The position numbers were made by a program, and so were the translations under genes. A stretch of 36,166 nucleotides of DNA, taken from assembly GCA_013153715.1 (NCBI GenBank), contig JAADDW010000012.1, forward strand, positions 1 through 36,166. The letters are read 5' to 3'. Source of the DNA: Campylobacterota bacterium (GTDB lineage Bacteria > Campylobacterota > Campylobacteria > Campylobacterales > Nitratiruptoraceae). Positions 1 through 8,261 of this stretch are shown in pieces. The notes below the pieces were generated by a model. It saw only the letters and a program-made list of their open reading frames with translations. It was not told where the DNA came from and did no database searches. How positions within the stretch are numbered: the stretch's first letter is position 1; every line of letters begins with the position of its first letter.

Positions 1-457
1 GAGAGATGAGGTCCGCAAGCTCCGCCAAAAAGGGTTCTCCCAACTCCTTGGCGTAGGAGCTGAGCCCCTTGTAGAAGGTGCTGGTGCCGGTCTCCACAAC
101 CATACGGGCCAACATCTCCCGCTCCGGCGAGGGTTGGAGGTTCTCCACCTTACAGAGGGGGAGATAGTACTCTCGGAAGCGGCGGTACCCCTCCTCCCAA
201 TCAAACTGGTCCCAGACCCTCTCCACATAGCTCTTGAGAGCCTCCCCGTGCTGGAGCTCTTCGGCCTCCCACCTCTCCTCCAACCAGTTGACAATCTGGG
301 GAAACTCCCTGTAGAAAAGGGTCAAGTTCCTCCGATAGACATCGGAGGTAATCTCTATGAAGGAGGCTATTGTCACAAGGGTAAAGAGAAACCTATTGTC
401 CTCTACCCTCTCTCCAGCTATCCTGTTGTAGTCTAACTCCCTGTAGTTCCACTCCAT
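1..457 (-). CDS. Ferritin-like diiron protein, acyl-ACP desaturase-like (partial, N-terminal ~152 residues)
   Basis: The gene is read from the ATG at 457 and runs off the left edge of the window, so only the N-terminal part is visible. It shows ferritin-like diiron motifs: E35 in a helix (FIEITSD), an E-E-x-x-H motif at residues 66-70 (WEAEELQHG), and a third helix with E122 followed by TGTSTFY. The W-x-A-E-E-x-x-H-G pattern is like that of plant and bacterial acyl-ACP desaturases. The fourth metal-binding helix (usually D/E-E-x-R-H) would lie outside the window. The start is supported by an AAGGAG overlapping the stop of the upstream hlyD-like gene, six bases away, so it is probably the last visible gene of the topA operon. 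A role in fatty-acid desaturation is inferred; another ferritin-like oxidase is possible. Confidence 0.72.
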   Translation of the reverse strand, partial: MEWNYRELDYNRIAGERVEDNRFLFTLVTIASFIEITSDVYRRNLTLFYREFPQIVNWLEERWEAEELQHGEALKSYVERVWDQFDWEEGYRRFREYYLPLCKVENLQPSPEREMLARMVVETGTSTFYKGLSSYAKELGEPFLAELADLIS

Positions 458-463
458 GCTCTT

Positions 464-1582
464 CTACTCCTTTCGGGCAATGGCGACACTGGCCCCCATA
501 CCGACTCGAAGATCGTCGGTGGGGTCGAGCAGTCTGATCCTCACTGTGAACCGCTGGTCCAGCTTTGTAAACTCGCCGCTGGAAATATCTCTGGGGACAA
601 GGGCGAAGGTGGCGGCAGAGGTGGGGAGAATACTCTCCACAACCCCGTGATAGATCCGATCTGGAAAGGCATCGACCTCTATCTCTACAGGATTACCGAC
701 CCTGACCCCCCTGAGCTTCCGCTCACTGAGGAGGACCTCCAGGTGGAGCTCCTTCGGATCGACCAGGGCGTAGATGGGGCTCCCCTTACCGACGACCCGA
801 TCCCTTCCGACAAACCTTTTGGCCACCCTCCCAGTGAGGGGAGAACGGAGGGTACAGTAGCCGATCTTCCTCTCCACGGCCTCCAACTCCTTCCCGAGGG
901 CCTCCCTCTTCTTCTTCAACCCCTCCAACTCCCTCTCCAGCTCCTGGAGGAGCCCCTTCTCGCTCTCAGCGTAGTCGATGGCGAGCTCCGCCTCCCTGAG
1001 CCCCTTGATCTGGGCCCCTAACTCCTTCTGAAGGGCGGCGATCTCCCTGTCGAGGTACCCCTTTTCGGTGGCAACCTTCTCAAAGTCGCTCCTGGCAATG
1101 AGCCTCTCCCTCCAGAGCCGTCGGAAACGGGCGGTATCCAGCTCCAACTTCCTCCTCCTCTCCTCCAGGGCGGCTATCTTGTTCTTGAGGGCCCCAACCC
1201 TCTCCTTCAGGGCCCCATATCTGCTTCTGCTCATCTCCACCTTGATAGAGAGCTCCCGCTCCAGCCGTCGGGAGCGGGCGGTGACTCCCCCGATCTTCTG
1301 GGAGAGGGCCTCTATCTCCCTCTCTATCCGCTCCCTGGCAATTCTGTAATCCCTATCGTCCAATCGGGCCAGAACCTCCCCCTCCTCCACCTGCTCTCCC
1401 TCCTCTTTCTCCATGGAGAGAACCTTCCCCCCCACTTTGAAGGCCACCATCGTCAGGGAATCGCTCCGTATGAAGGCCGCATCGCTCACGGCATTGGCCC
1501 GGCGGTACTGGATAAAGGAGTAGCCGTAGTAGGTGAGACCGACAATGAGGAGGAGAATGAGAAGGGTACCGACTCTCTTCAT
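464..1582 (-). CDS. HlyD/EmrA-type periplasmic membrane fusion protein
   Basis: This 372-residue protein has one N-terminal membrane anchor (about residues 5-25) followed by the split biotinyl-lipoyl-like domain of membrane fusion proteins. The first half lies around residues 45-80 (KVGGKVLSMEKEEGEQVEEGEVLARLDD). A long Lys/Glu/Arg-rich coiled-coil hairpin covers roughly 80-240, and the second lipoyl half follows (LRSPLTGRVAKRFVGRD). A beta-barrel C-terminal domain completes the protein. Family members link an inner-membrane transporter to an outer-membrane channel. The start ATG overlaps the stop of the antiporter gene as ATGA, so the two are translationally coupled. No ABC, MFS or TolC partner is visible in the window; its transporter may lie further downstream or elsewhere. 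The family is secure, the cargo unknown. Confidence 0.88.
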   Translation of the reverse strand: MKRVGTLLILLLIVGLTYYGYSFIQYRRANAVSDAAFIRSDSLTMVAFKVGGKVLSMEKEEGEQVEEGEVLARLDDRDYRIARERIEREIEALSQKIGGVTARSRRLERELSIKVEMSRSRYGALKERVGALKNKIAALEERRRKLELDTARFRRLWRERLIARSDFEKVATEKGYLDREIAALQKELGAQIKGLREAELAIDYAESEKGLLQELERELEGLKKKREALGKELEAVERKIGYCTLRSPLTGRVAKRFVGRDRVVGKGSPIYALVDPKELHLEVLLSERKLRGVRVGNPVEIEVDAFPDRIYHGVVESILPTSAATFALVPRDISSGEFTKLDQRFTVRIRLLDPTDDLRVGMGASVAIARKE

Positions 1583-2751
1583 GGAGACCTTTCTACTGGA
1601 CTGGTACCCCTCCCCCTGAAATGGAGGAGGGCTTTGATGGCCACCATACCGACTACCACCTCTAGAATGGCCGCCAGAATGAAGGCCATATAGTCAAACT
1701 CATCTATCACCTTGGTATGGTAGGCGATTGTGGAGATGGCCACCAGCAGGGTAAGGGGCATAGAGTGGGAGAGGGCGAAGAGGATCCGTTCCCTCCACTC
1801 CAATATCTGGACCAGGGCCAAAGAGGCGATGATCCTCACGGTGATCATGAGGGCGGTGATGACAAAGGCGCTCAAGACCATTCCGTCGATGAAGAGGGCG
1901 GAGATTTTGAAACTGCTCCCGGTGTAGATGAAGAAGATGGGGACCAGAAAGCCGAAACCGAAGGCCGAGAGTTTGTGGGGGAGGCTCCTCTTGTGCTCGA
2001 AGAAGGTGGCGATCATTATGCCGGCAATGAAGACCCCGAAGGCCACCTCCAGCTGGAGGTAGAGCATGATGGCGATGAAGATGAAGAAGAGGGCCATGGA
2101 GAGCCGAATATCCTGTTCCTCATTGTCTATCTTGGGCATGAGGAGGGTCTTGAGCTCCGGGTTCCACCAGAAGAGGACCTGGAGGAGTCTGAAAAGGAGG
2201 GAGATGATGAGGAGAAAGAGGGTGAGAATCACTATACTCTCCATAAATTTGCTCCCATACCCAAAGCGGAGACCTGCACTGATGACGGTGAGGACTGCGA
2301 TGGAGACCACCTCTCCGAGACTCCCTATGGCGATGGAGAGATTGAGCCAGTTCAGATTCTTCCCATACTCCTTTCGGAGGGCCGCTACCATCCCGACAGA
2401 GATGAGGGGGAAGATGGCGATGAAGACATCGTTAAAGCTGAAGTAGCGGACAATGACAAAGGAGGCCAGATAGAGGAGGACAATGTAGAGGAGCCCCCTC
2501 TTCAAAATTCTCGAATCGATGGAGAGGAGCTTCTTCAGATCCACCTCCAGCCCCGCCAAAAACATGAGGTAGAGGAAACCGAACTCTGCCACCAGCTCGA
2601 AGAGGGCGATATGGTGGAGGAGTCCCATAGCTCCACAGAGGGTACCGAGGACAATCTCTACGACACTGGTCGGGAGGCGGAGGGCCTTGGAGAGGAAGGG
2701 GGAGAAGAAGATGATAAGGGAGAGGGTGACAATGATGGTGATCTCAACCAT
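1579..2751 (-). CDS. CPA2-type Na+(K+)/H+ antiporter (Kef-like membrane domain)
   Basis: This 390-residue protein is strongly hydrophobic with about 11-12 predicted membrane helices. Its N-terminus is typical of monovalent cation/proton antiporter-2 family members (LRLPTSVVEIVLGTLCG, then FLMFLAGLEVDL-like segments). A discontinuous-helix region rich in Gly and Phe (AFGFGFLVPIFFIYTGSSF) is also characteristic. It has no C-terminal TrkA-N/RCK domain, so it is the membrane module only. It starts 8 bases inside the end of bioB without a clear Shine-Dalgarno of its own, suggesting coupling, and overlaps the hlyD-like gene by 4 bases. Exchange of Na+ or K+ for H+ is inferred from the family; the ion cannot be told from sequence. 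Confidence 0.85.
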   Translation of the reverse strand: MVEITIIVTLSLIIFFSPFLSKALRLPTSVVEIVLGTLCGAMGLLHHIALFELVAEFGFLYLMFLAGLEVDLKKLLSIDSRILKRGLLYIVLLYLASFVIVRYFSFNDVFIAIFPLISVGMVAALRKEYGKNLNWLNLSIAIGSLGEVVSIAVLTVISAGLRFGYGSKFMESIVILTLFLLIISLLFRLLQVLFWWNPELKTLLMPKIDNEEQDIRLSMALFFIFIAIMLYLQLEVAFGVFIAGIMIATFFEHKRSLPHKLSAFGFGFLVPIFFIYTGSSFKISALFIDGMVLSAFVITALMITVRIIASLALVQILEWRERILFALSHSMPLTLLVAISTIAYHTKVIDEFDYMAFILAAILEVVVGMVAIKALLHFRGRGTSPVERSP

Positions 2752-3583
2752 GACAGCCAGTGGCTATCTCATAGCCCAGCGCTTCCAACCGCTCTATATC
2801 CCTGTCTGGGTGCTCCCCTTTCGTTGTCAGATAGTCTCCAATGACTATGGCATTGGCGCCGGCCTCCAAAATATCGGTCCATCTCTCTCCGAAGACCAGC
2901 TCCCTCCCTCCGGCCACCATAACCATCGATTGGGGATTGGCCCTCCTCACCTCCGAAATGATGGAGAGGGCCTCCTCCGGATCCATAACTCTCTCGGGGA
3001 GGGGGAGGGCGGGATTGGGATGGTAGAAGTTGATGGGGATACTCATGGGCTCCAGGGAGCTGATCTCCTCAATAAACTCCCTCCTCTGCTGGGGACTCTC
3101 CCCGAGCCCAAATATGCCACCGCAACAGAGGTTAAGCCCCGCCCTCTTCACATTGAGACAGGTCTCATACCGCTCCTCCCAGCTGTGGGTGGTACAGATG
3201 GAGGGGTAGTAGCTCCGTGCTGTCTCCAGATTGTGGTTGTAGTGGTCGATCCCCGCCTCCTTCAGGGCCTCCAACTCCTCTACCGTCGCTGTTCCACTGC
3301 ACCCGATGAGGCTGAGCTCCGGAACCTCCCTCTTGACGGCCCGGGCCGCCTCACAGACAAATTCCAGAATTCTCCCATCGATCCCCTTGCCCGCACTCAC
3401 AAGACAGAAGCCGACGGCCCGAGCCTCCCGGGCCCTCCGAGCCTCCTCCACTATCTTCTCGATAGGTTTATACTTGTATCGGGGAATATCGGCCCTGTAC
3501 TTGGTACTCTGACTGCAGAAGGCACAATCTTCACTACAGACACCGCTACTGATATTGCTGATGGCACAGAGATAGACCCTCAT
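2744..3583 (-). CDS. bioB: Biotin synthase (radical SAM)
   Basis: BioB inserts sulfur into dethiobiotin to make biotin. The protein carries the radical-SAM cluster motif C-x3-C-x2-C at C16, C20 and C23 (GVCSEDCAFCSQS), the YNHNLET segment, the CCGGIFGLGES glycine-rich motif and the C-terminal AIVIGDYLTTKGE. At 279 residues it matches the short Campylobacter/Helicobacter form rather than the ~340-residue E. coli form. I chose the ATG at 3583: its Shine-Dalgarno GGGAGGAGG sits about 8 bases upstream and the product then begins MRVYLCAISN, like the Campylobacter protein. An in-frame GTG at 3607 would place the Shine-Dalgarno inside the gene. The ATG overlaps the stop of the phosphodiesterase gene (ATGA). 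Biotin from this step would serve AccB at 12410. Confidence 0.96.
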   Translation of the reverse strand: MRVYLCAISNISSGVCSEDCAFCSQSTKYRADIPRYKYKPIEKIVEEARRAREARAVGFCLVSAGKGIDGRILEFVCEAARAVKREVPELSLIGCSGTATVEELEALKEAGIDHYNHNLETARSYYPSICTTHSWEERYETCLNVKRAGLNLCCGGIFGLGESPQQRREFIEEISSLEPMSIPINFYHPNPALPLPERVMDPEEALSIISEVRRANPQSMVMVAGGRELVFGERWTDILEAGANAIVIGDYLTTKGEHPDRDIERLEALGYEIATGCHG

Positions 3584-4074
3584 GGACAGACCTCCTCCCT
3601 CCCCCACTCCCCTCTCTCCAGGTCGTACCAGAGGTGGTGGACCGAGAGCTCATCGAGATCGAGGAGAGCCCCCTCCGCCCTCGGCCTCTCCCGACCACAG
3701 ACCTCTCCAGGGTTGAGGTAGAGGGCCCTCCCCCGTTCACACTGGAAGCGGTGGAGATGGCCGTAGATGATGATCTCACTATCCGGAGTGAGGAAATAGG
3801 GCTGGTGCATGAGTTTCACCCTTCTCCCCCCCATCTCGAAGTAGAGGGGCTGGTGGCCGAGAATCAGAGAGCCGCCAGGGGCCTCCAACCCCCTATCACT
3901 ATTGCCATAGACTGCCACACTCTCCATGGGAAGGGAGGCGAGATAGGAGGCCACCTCTGGCCCTATATCCCCTGCATGGATGAGGGAGTGGATCCCCTCC
4001 CTCTCCAGCTCTTCCACAACCAGTCGGGTCAGATCCACCCGATTGTGGGTATCGGAGATCACCCCTACCTTCAC
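3580..4074 (-). CDS. YfcE/MJ0936-type metallophosphoesterase
   Basis: This calcineurin-like phosphodiesterase has 164 residues, and all metal-binding motifs are visible: D8-x-H10 (ISDTHN), G-D-x-G around D36 (HAGDIG), G-N-S-D with N58, H90 (LMHQP) and G-H-L-H at H106/H108. Proteins of this small family hydrolyse phosphodiesters in the cytoplasm; the natural substrate is usually unknown. The start is a GTG at 4074 that overlaps the topA stop as GTGA, with GGGAGG upstream and the product beginning MKVGVISD. Longer upstream starts would intrude into topA. It sits between topA and bioB in a tightly overlapping operon. Confidence 0.9.
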   Translation of the reverse strand: MKVGVISDTHNRVDLTRLVVEELEREGIHSLIHAGDIGPEVASYLASLPMESVAVYGNSDRGLEAPGGSLILGHQPLYFEMGGRRVKLMHQPYFLTPDSEIIIYGHLHRFQCERGRALYLNPGEVCGRERPRAEGALLDLDELSVHHLWYDLERGEWGREEVCP

Positions 4075-6272
4075 TGCCGATCCTCCCGATGTTTGCACTT
4101 GATACACTCATAGACCTCTCTATTCCGATAGCTCCGGGCCGCCATCAGATAGCCACACTCCGGGCATCTCCTATCGACAGGCTCAAATTTGGAGACAAAG
4201 GTGCACTTGGGATAGTTGGAACAGCCGTAGAACCTCCCCCTCCTGCTGAACCGTTCCACAATCTCCCCCCCACACTCGGGACAGGCCACATCGAGTCTCT
4301 TCGCCTCCCGTCTGGAGAGGGGTTTGGTATTTCTACACTCGGGGTAGCCACTGCAGGCCAGAAACTCCCCTTTGGGCCCCCTTTTGACAACCATGGGGGA
4401 GCCACACTTCTCACAGACCTCATCGCTCTTCCGGCCCCCCTCCTCTCCCTCGATCTGTTCGGTATAGCGGCACTTGGGAAAGGCACTGCAGGCGATGAAC
4501 TCCCCGAACCGCCCTCTCCTCTTGAGGAGCTCGCTCCCACACTCGGGACAGCTCCGTCCAATGGGAATGGCCACCTTCTGGCTCTTGATCTCCCTCTTCC
4601 CCCTCTCGATCAACTCTATGAAGGGGCCGTAAAAGTCCCGGAGAACCTTCTGCCAATCCTTCTTGGCTTCGGCGATCTCGTCCAACTCCTCCTCCATCTT
4701 CGCCGTGAAGCCACTATCCACAATATCGGGGAAGTGGCGCTCCAGAGTCTCTATCACCGTGAAGGCTATCTCTGTGGGCTTGAGTTGCCTCCTGTTGAGC
4801 TCCACATAGTTTCGGGCCTGGAGGAGGCTGATTGTGGGAGCGTAGGTGGAGGGGCGGCCTATTCCGAGGCTCTCCAAGGTCTTAATGAGGGAGGCCTCGG
4901 TGTAACGGCTGGGGGGCTCTGTAAAGTGTTGGACCGCCTTGAGCTCCGTCAGCTCCACAGCCTCCCCCTCCTCCAGATCGGGGAGGAGCTTATCCCGATC
5001 CTCCACACCCATAACCTTGTAGAAGCCGTCGAAGATCAATTTCCTCCCCGTCGCTCTAAATTTGGAGTGGGGACTGGCAAAGGTAACCCCGACAACTTCA
5101 AAGAGGGCATCCCGCATCTGGGAGGCGATGAAGCGGTTGTAGATGAGGGTATAGAGCTTCAGCTCATCTGGAGAGAGGTAGCGGACAGCCACTTCGGGGG
5201 TGAATTCCAACATGGTGGGGCGAATGGCCTCATGGGCCTCCTGGGCCCCTTTACTCTTGGTAGTGTACCGCTTGGGCTCGTCGGGGAGGTACTCCTTCCC
5301 AAAATTCTCCTCAATGAGTTGTCGGGCCTTCTCCTGGGCCTCCTGGGCCACATGGAGACTATCGGTCCTCATATAGGTAATCACCCCCGTCACTCCGTTG
5401 GGGGTCTGGACACCTTCATAGAGTTTCTGGGCAATCATCATCGTCTTCTTGGGGCTGAAGCCCAAGGTACTTGAGGCGCTCTGCTGGAGGGTGGAGGTCA
5501 TGAAGGGAGGCGGAGAGCTGGCCTTCCGCTCCCGCCTCTCAATCTTCTCCACAATGAAACTCCCCCGCTCCTTCTCAATCGCCTCCTTGATCTTCTCGGC
5601 CTCCTCCCCGCTCCCAATACTCATCTTCTCTATCTTCTCCCCCCGAAACTCTATTAAACTCCCCTCCACCGTCTTGTTGAAGAGCCCCTCGATGGTCCAG
5701 TACTCCTGGGGGGTGAAATTCTCGATCTCCCGCTCCCGATCGACAATGAGTTTCAGAGCGGCGCTCTGGACCCGCCCTGCACTGAGCCCCCTCTGGATTT
5801 TGCTGGCCAAAAGGGGGCTCAATTTGTAGCCGACTATCCGATCCAAGAGCCTCCGGGCCTGCTGGGCGTTGACCCTGTTCATATCGATGGAGCGAGGATT
5901 TTTGAGGGCCTTTTCAATGGCACTCTTCGTAATCTCATGGAAGACGATCCGGGGGAGCTCCTCAGGCCTCTTTCCTATGGCGTGGGCAATATGGTACCCG
6001 ATGGCCTCTCCCTCCCTATCCTCATCTGTGGCGATATAGATGGTCTCCGCCTTCTTCGCCAGTTCCCGGAGCTGTTTCACCGTCTGGGAGTGGTCCCGAT
6101 CCACCCGATAGAGGGGTTTAAACTCCCCATTCTCTATCTTGATGCCGAAACTGCTCTTAGGGAGGTCCCGAATATGGCCTTTGGAAGCGACAACTTCATA
6201 CTCTCCACCCAGGAAATTCTTGATTGTTCGAGCCTTGGCAGGGGATTCGACGATGATGAGATTTTTAGCCAT
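4071..6272 (-). CDS. topA: DNA topoisomerase I (type IA) with four zinc ribbons
   Basis: TopA relaxes negative supercoils. The 733-residue protein has an N-terminal Toprim domain with E9 (VESPAKA) and the acidic D-x-D-x-E set at D83, D85 and E87 (ATDEDREGEA). The catalytic tyrosine is Y300 in ITYMRTDS. The DNA-binding core includes LSAGRVQSAAL and IGRPSTYAPT. The C-terminus holds four C4-type zinc ribbons: three of the CPECG...CSxxPxC kind and a last, shorter one ending CIKC. It is the first gene of a minus-strand operon; a TAGAAT -10 box lies 27 bases upstream of the ATG. In C. jejuni topA also neighbours bioB, which supports the Campylobacterota assignment. Confidence 0.97.
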   Translation of the reverse strand: MAKNLIIVESPAKARTIKNFLGGEYEVVASKGHIRDLPKSSFGIKIENGEFKPLYRVDRDHSQTVKQLRELAKKAETIYIATDEDREGEAIGYHIAHAIGKRPEELPRIVFHEITKSAIEKALKNPRSIDMNRVNAQQARRLLDRIVGYKLSPLLASKIQRGLSAGRVQSAALKLIVDREREIENFTPQEYWTIEGLFNKTVEGSLIEFRGEKIEKMSIGSGEEAEKIKEAIEKERGSFIVEKIERRERKASSPPPFMTSTLQQSASSTLGFSPKKTMMIAQKLYEGVQTPNGVTGVITYMRTDSLHVAQEAQEKARQLIEENFGKEYLPDEPKRYTTKSKGAQEAHEAIRPTMLEFTPEVAVRYLSPDELKLYTLIYNRFIASQMRDALFEVVGVTFASPHSKFRATGRKLIFDGFYKVMGVEDRDKLLPDLEEGEAVELTELKAVQHFTEPPSRYTEASLIKTLESLGIGRPSTYAPTISLLQARNYVELNRRQLKPTEIAFTVIETLERHFPDIVDSGFTAKMEEELDEIAEAKKDWQKVLRDFYGPFIELIERGKREIKSQKVAIPIGRSCPECGSELLKRRGRFGEFIACSAFPKCRYTEQIEGEEGGRKSDEVCEKCGSPMVVKRGPKGEFLACSGYPECRNTKPLSRREAKRLDVACPECGGEIVERFSRRGRFYGCSNYPKCTFVSKFEPVDRRCPECGYLMAARSYRNREVYECIKCKHREDRQ

Positions 6273-6298
6273 GCTTTACCCAAACTCTTTTTTTCGCT

Positions 6299-6304
6299 AT
6301 TCTA
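6299..6304 (-). promoter_or_regulatory. -10 box of the topA operon promoter
   Basis: On the minus strand this reads TAGAAT (5 of 6 to TATAAT), placing the transcription start near 6291 and giving a leader of about 19 bases to the topA ATG at 6272. No convincing -35 is seen, only a T-rich stretch upstream, as is common for sigma70 promoters of Campylobacterota. The 53-base gap also has to carry a plus-strand promoter for the gene at 6326; TATTCT at 6298-6303 is a possible, weaker -10 on that strand. Confidence 0.5.
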
Positions 6305-6325
6305 ACATAAAAAGAGAGGGGAACG

Positions 6326-7117
6326 ATGGAGCTCTACGCCACCAACCTCCAGATCGCCTATATGGCTGGACTCTACGCCCTCCAGCTGGAGAGGGTCTCC
6401 ATCGGGGCCGTTTCGCCACCATTTCTCGGGACGGTGGCCCGACTCATGGGGATAGAGGTGGAAATTGTCGATATGAGACTCGATCTCAACTCAGAGGCCG
6501 ACCTCCACTACAACCTCTTCGAGACCTTTGTCCCCAAAGGGAGGATCATCTTCCAAGGGGTAGGGGAGACCGTGGGAGATGGAGAGATCATCATCAAGAT
6601 CGGGAGAGAGGGGGGAGTGGAGATAGAGGGGGCAAACAGGGAGATCGAGGAACGCATCGCCCTCTTCCTCAACGGAGGGGTTGTGGAGAGGGGGGAGCTG
6701 AGTTATGACATTCTCTCTGTGGGAATTGAGGAGAGGGGCCTCCCTCCCCGAAAGGAGGGGGAGGTGTTGGAGAGAGAGAGGAGAGTCGTAGAGTATTTCC
6801 AGGAGAGGTTCAGGGGAAATCCCTATTTCGATATTTTGGAGGTGGGGGATCGGACTGTGAAGGAGGGGTACCCTATACTCCTAAAGCCGGGGCTCTACTG
6901 CCCCAAGGAGGAGATATTCAGATCTCTACGGGAGAGGGGAATTCCTGTGCGGTGGGGGTGGAGCCCCCTCTACCGCACCACTCTCTTCCGGGGAGATCTC
7001 CTCCCCGTCAGCGAGGAGCTCTACAAAGCCCTCCTCATCCTCCCCCTGGAGATGGAGGTCGCAGATCCCCTCTTTGAGGTACTCCAGGAGTACCGCTACC
7101 GAGGTTGTAGCTTCTAG
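6326..7117 (+). CDS. Compact DegT/DnrJ/EryC1-like protein (PLP aminotransferase fold, internally shortened)
   Basis: The ends of this 263-residue protein resemble sugar aminotransferases of the DegT/DnrJ/EryC1 family. At the N-terminus, AGLYALQLE, then PPFLGTV and MGIEVEIVDMRLDLN (residues 14-55) match the start of the large domain. At the C-terminus, YPILLKP, a KEEIFRSLRERGIPV helix, WSPLY and LPL match the end. The family is usually about 360-390 residues; here some 90-100 residues between about 57 and 87 are missing, the region that normally holds the E-D-A cofactor-ring contact. K91 in IIIKIGREGG could be the Schiff-base lysine, followed by a GEGG-like loop, but this is inference. It has an AGGGG Shine-Dalgarno and is followed 8 bases later by corA. 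It may be a non-catalytic or altered relative. Confidence 0.6.
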   Translation: MELYATNLQIAYMAGLYALQLERVSIGAVSPPFLGTVARLMGIEVEIVDMRLDLNSEADLHYNLFETFVPKGRIIFQGVGETVGDGEIIIKIGREGGVEIEGANREIEERIALFLNGGVVERGELSYDILSVGIEERGLPPRKEGEVLERERRVVEYFQERFRGNPYFDILEVGDRTVKEGYPILLKPGLYCPKEEIFRSLRERGIPVRWGWSPLYRTTLFRGDLLPVSEELYKALLILPLEMEVADPLFEVLQEYRYRGCSF

Positions 7118-7125
7118 GAGGGAGA

Positions 7126-8055
7126 GTGTACATCGTATCCGACAGTTTCGGAGAGGAGCTCACCCTGGTGGAAGGGGAGCGGCAGGTGGTCTTCAGCTCG
7201 ACCCGTCGCTCTCCCATTATCGAGTGGCTCCTAGCCCACGGCTTCCACGAGAGCTTCGTAGAGGATATTCAGAGCGAGGAGCAGAGCATCACCTACGAAG
7301 ATGGGGAGAACTTCCAATTTATTGTCGTCAAACATTTCCAACCGACAGAGGAGCATCCCCTCCTCTACGATGAGGTCAATATCTTCATCATCATCTCCTC
7401 CAACAAGATATTTTTCCTCTGCGACGACAATGAATTGGTCCAGAGGGTCATTGACCGTTTCCGCCGTCGCTACAGGAGGGGGGATACAATAGAGTACATC
7501 ACCTACACCCTCCTCGATATTCTCATCGATATGACAATGCAGACGGTGGAGCTCATCGACGACAGATTGGAGGAGATAGAAGATAGAATCCTCGAATCCA
7601 ATGTAGATGAGGAGGAGATCCAGAAGAGCCTCTACTTTGCCCGGAGGTCTCTGAGCCGTATCTCCAAGGCCAGCGTTCTGGAACACGATGTGATCAACAA
7701 GCTCTACAACCACTTTCCCACAACCTTGAGGAAGCGGCTCCGATTTGAATTTATCGACCTCAAGGAGCACCTGGCCTACCTCATCAATGAATCCAAATCC
7801 CATCTGGACAGGACGGGTTACCTCCAGAATCTGATGATGGGCTTCATCTCCAACAGAATGAATAGGGCGATGCAGAGGCTCACCGGAATTACCCTCATCT
7901 TTCTCCCCCTCACCTTCATTGTGGGGAACTACGGCATGAACTTCCGATATATGCCTGAACTCCAGTGGCGGTATGGCTACCTCGCCGTCTGGCTTCTCAA
8001 CACGGCCATAGCTCTCGCCATCTATCTCTGGCTCAGGAGGAAGAAATGGATATAG
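7126..8055 (+). CDS. corA: CorA-type Mg2+/divalent cation transporter
   Basis: CorA pentamers admit Mg2+ (also Co2+ or Ni2+) through the inner membrane. The 309-residue protein has the cytoplasmic N-terminal alpha/beta domain, a long helical stalk (about 120-245), and two C-terminal membrane helices. The first helix ends in the signature YGMNF, followed by the periplasmic loop RYMPELQWRYGY, as in true CorA. A basic tail (RRKKW) closes the protein. The start is a GTG at 7126 with TAGGAGGG just upstream, 8 bases after the preceding stop. The next small gene begins inside its last codons. Confidence 0.93.
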   Translation: MYIVSDSFGEELTLVEGERQVVFSSTRRSPIIEWLLAHGFHESFVEDIQSEEQSITYEDGENFQFIVVKHFQPTEEHPLLYDEVNIFIIISSNKIFFLCDDNELVQRVIDRFRRRYRRGDTIEYITYTLLDILIDMTMQTVELIDDRLEEIEDRILESNVDEEEIQKSLYFARRSLSRISKASVLEHDVINKLYNHFPTTLRKRLRFEFIDLKEHLAYLINESKSHLDRTGYLQNLMMGFISNRMNRAMQRLTGITLIFLPLTFIVGNYGMNFRYMPELQWRYGYLAVWLLNTAIALAIYLWLRRKKWI

Positions 8056-8261
8056 AGGGACTCCACAGAGGGTGTCAGGAGAGCGGAAGAGATCTCTATA
8101 GCTATCTGGAACAGCGGTTCCCGGACCTTCCCATCGAGGAGCGGCTCCAGATCATGGCAGAAATTCTCAACGACTACCTGGAAGAGTATGAGTACAATGG
8201 GGAGGAGCGGCTCAAGAGGGAGGAGTACTCCATAGTCCGTTTCAGACCGAAAAAAAAGTAG
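8046..8261 (+). CDS. Small conserved-looking protein of unknown function (71 residues)
   Basis: The ATG at 8046 overlaps the end of corA by 10 bases and is preceded by an excellent Shine-Dalgarno (AGGAGG, 5 bases away), which is why I call this a real gene. The product is mainly helical and charged: an N-terminal segment with LYSYLEQRFPDLPIEERLQ, then MAEILNDYLEEYEYNGEERLK, and a basic end (RFRPKKK). There is no membrane segment or signal peptide. Its stop codon touches the asnB start directly, so it is translationally coupled on both sides. I do not recognise a family and assign no function. Confidence 0.75.
   Translation: MDIEGLHRGCQESGRDLYSYLEQRFPDLPIEERLQIMAEILNDYLEEYEYNGEERLKREEYSIVRFRPKKK

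Noticed and set aside
134-436. A plus-strand frame at the left edge.
   Set aside because: It is opposite the ferritin-like gene, which has the diiron motifs and a proper ribosome binding site.
3584-3607. Longer bioB starting at GTG 3607.
   Set aside because: The added residues are coded by the Shine-Dalgarno itself, and the protein from 3583 matches the Campylobacter N-terminus.
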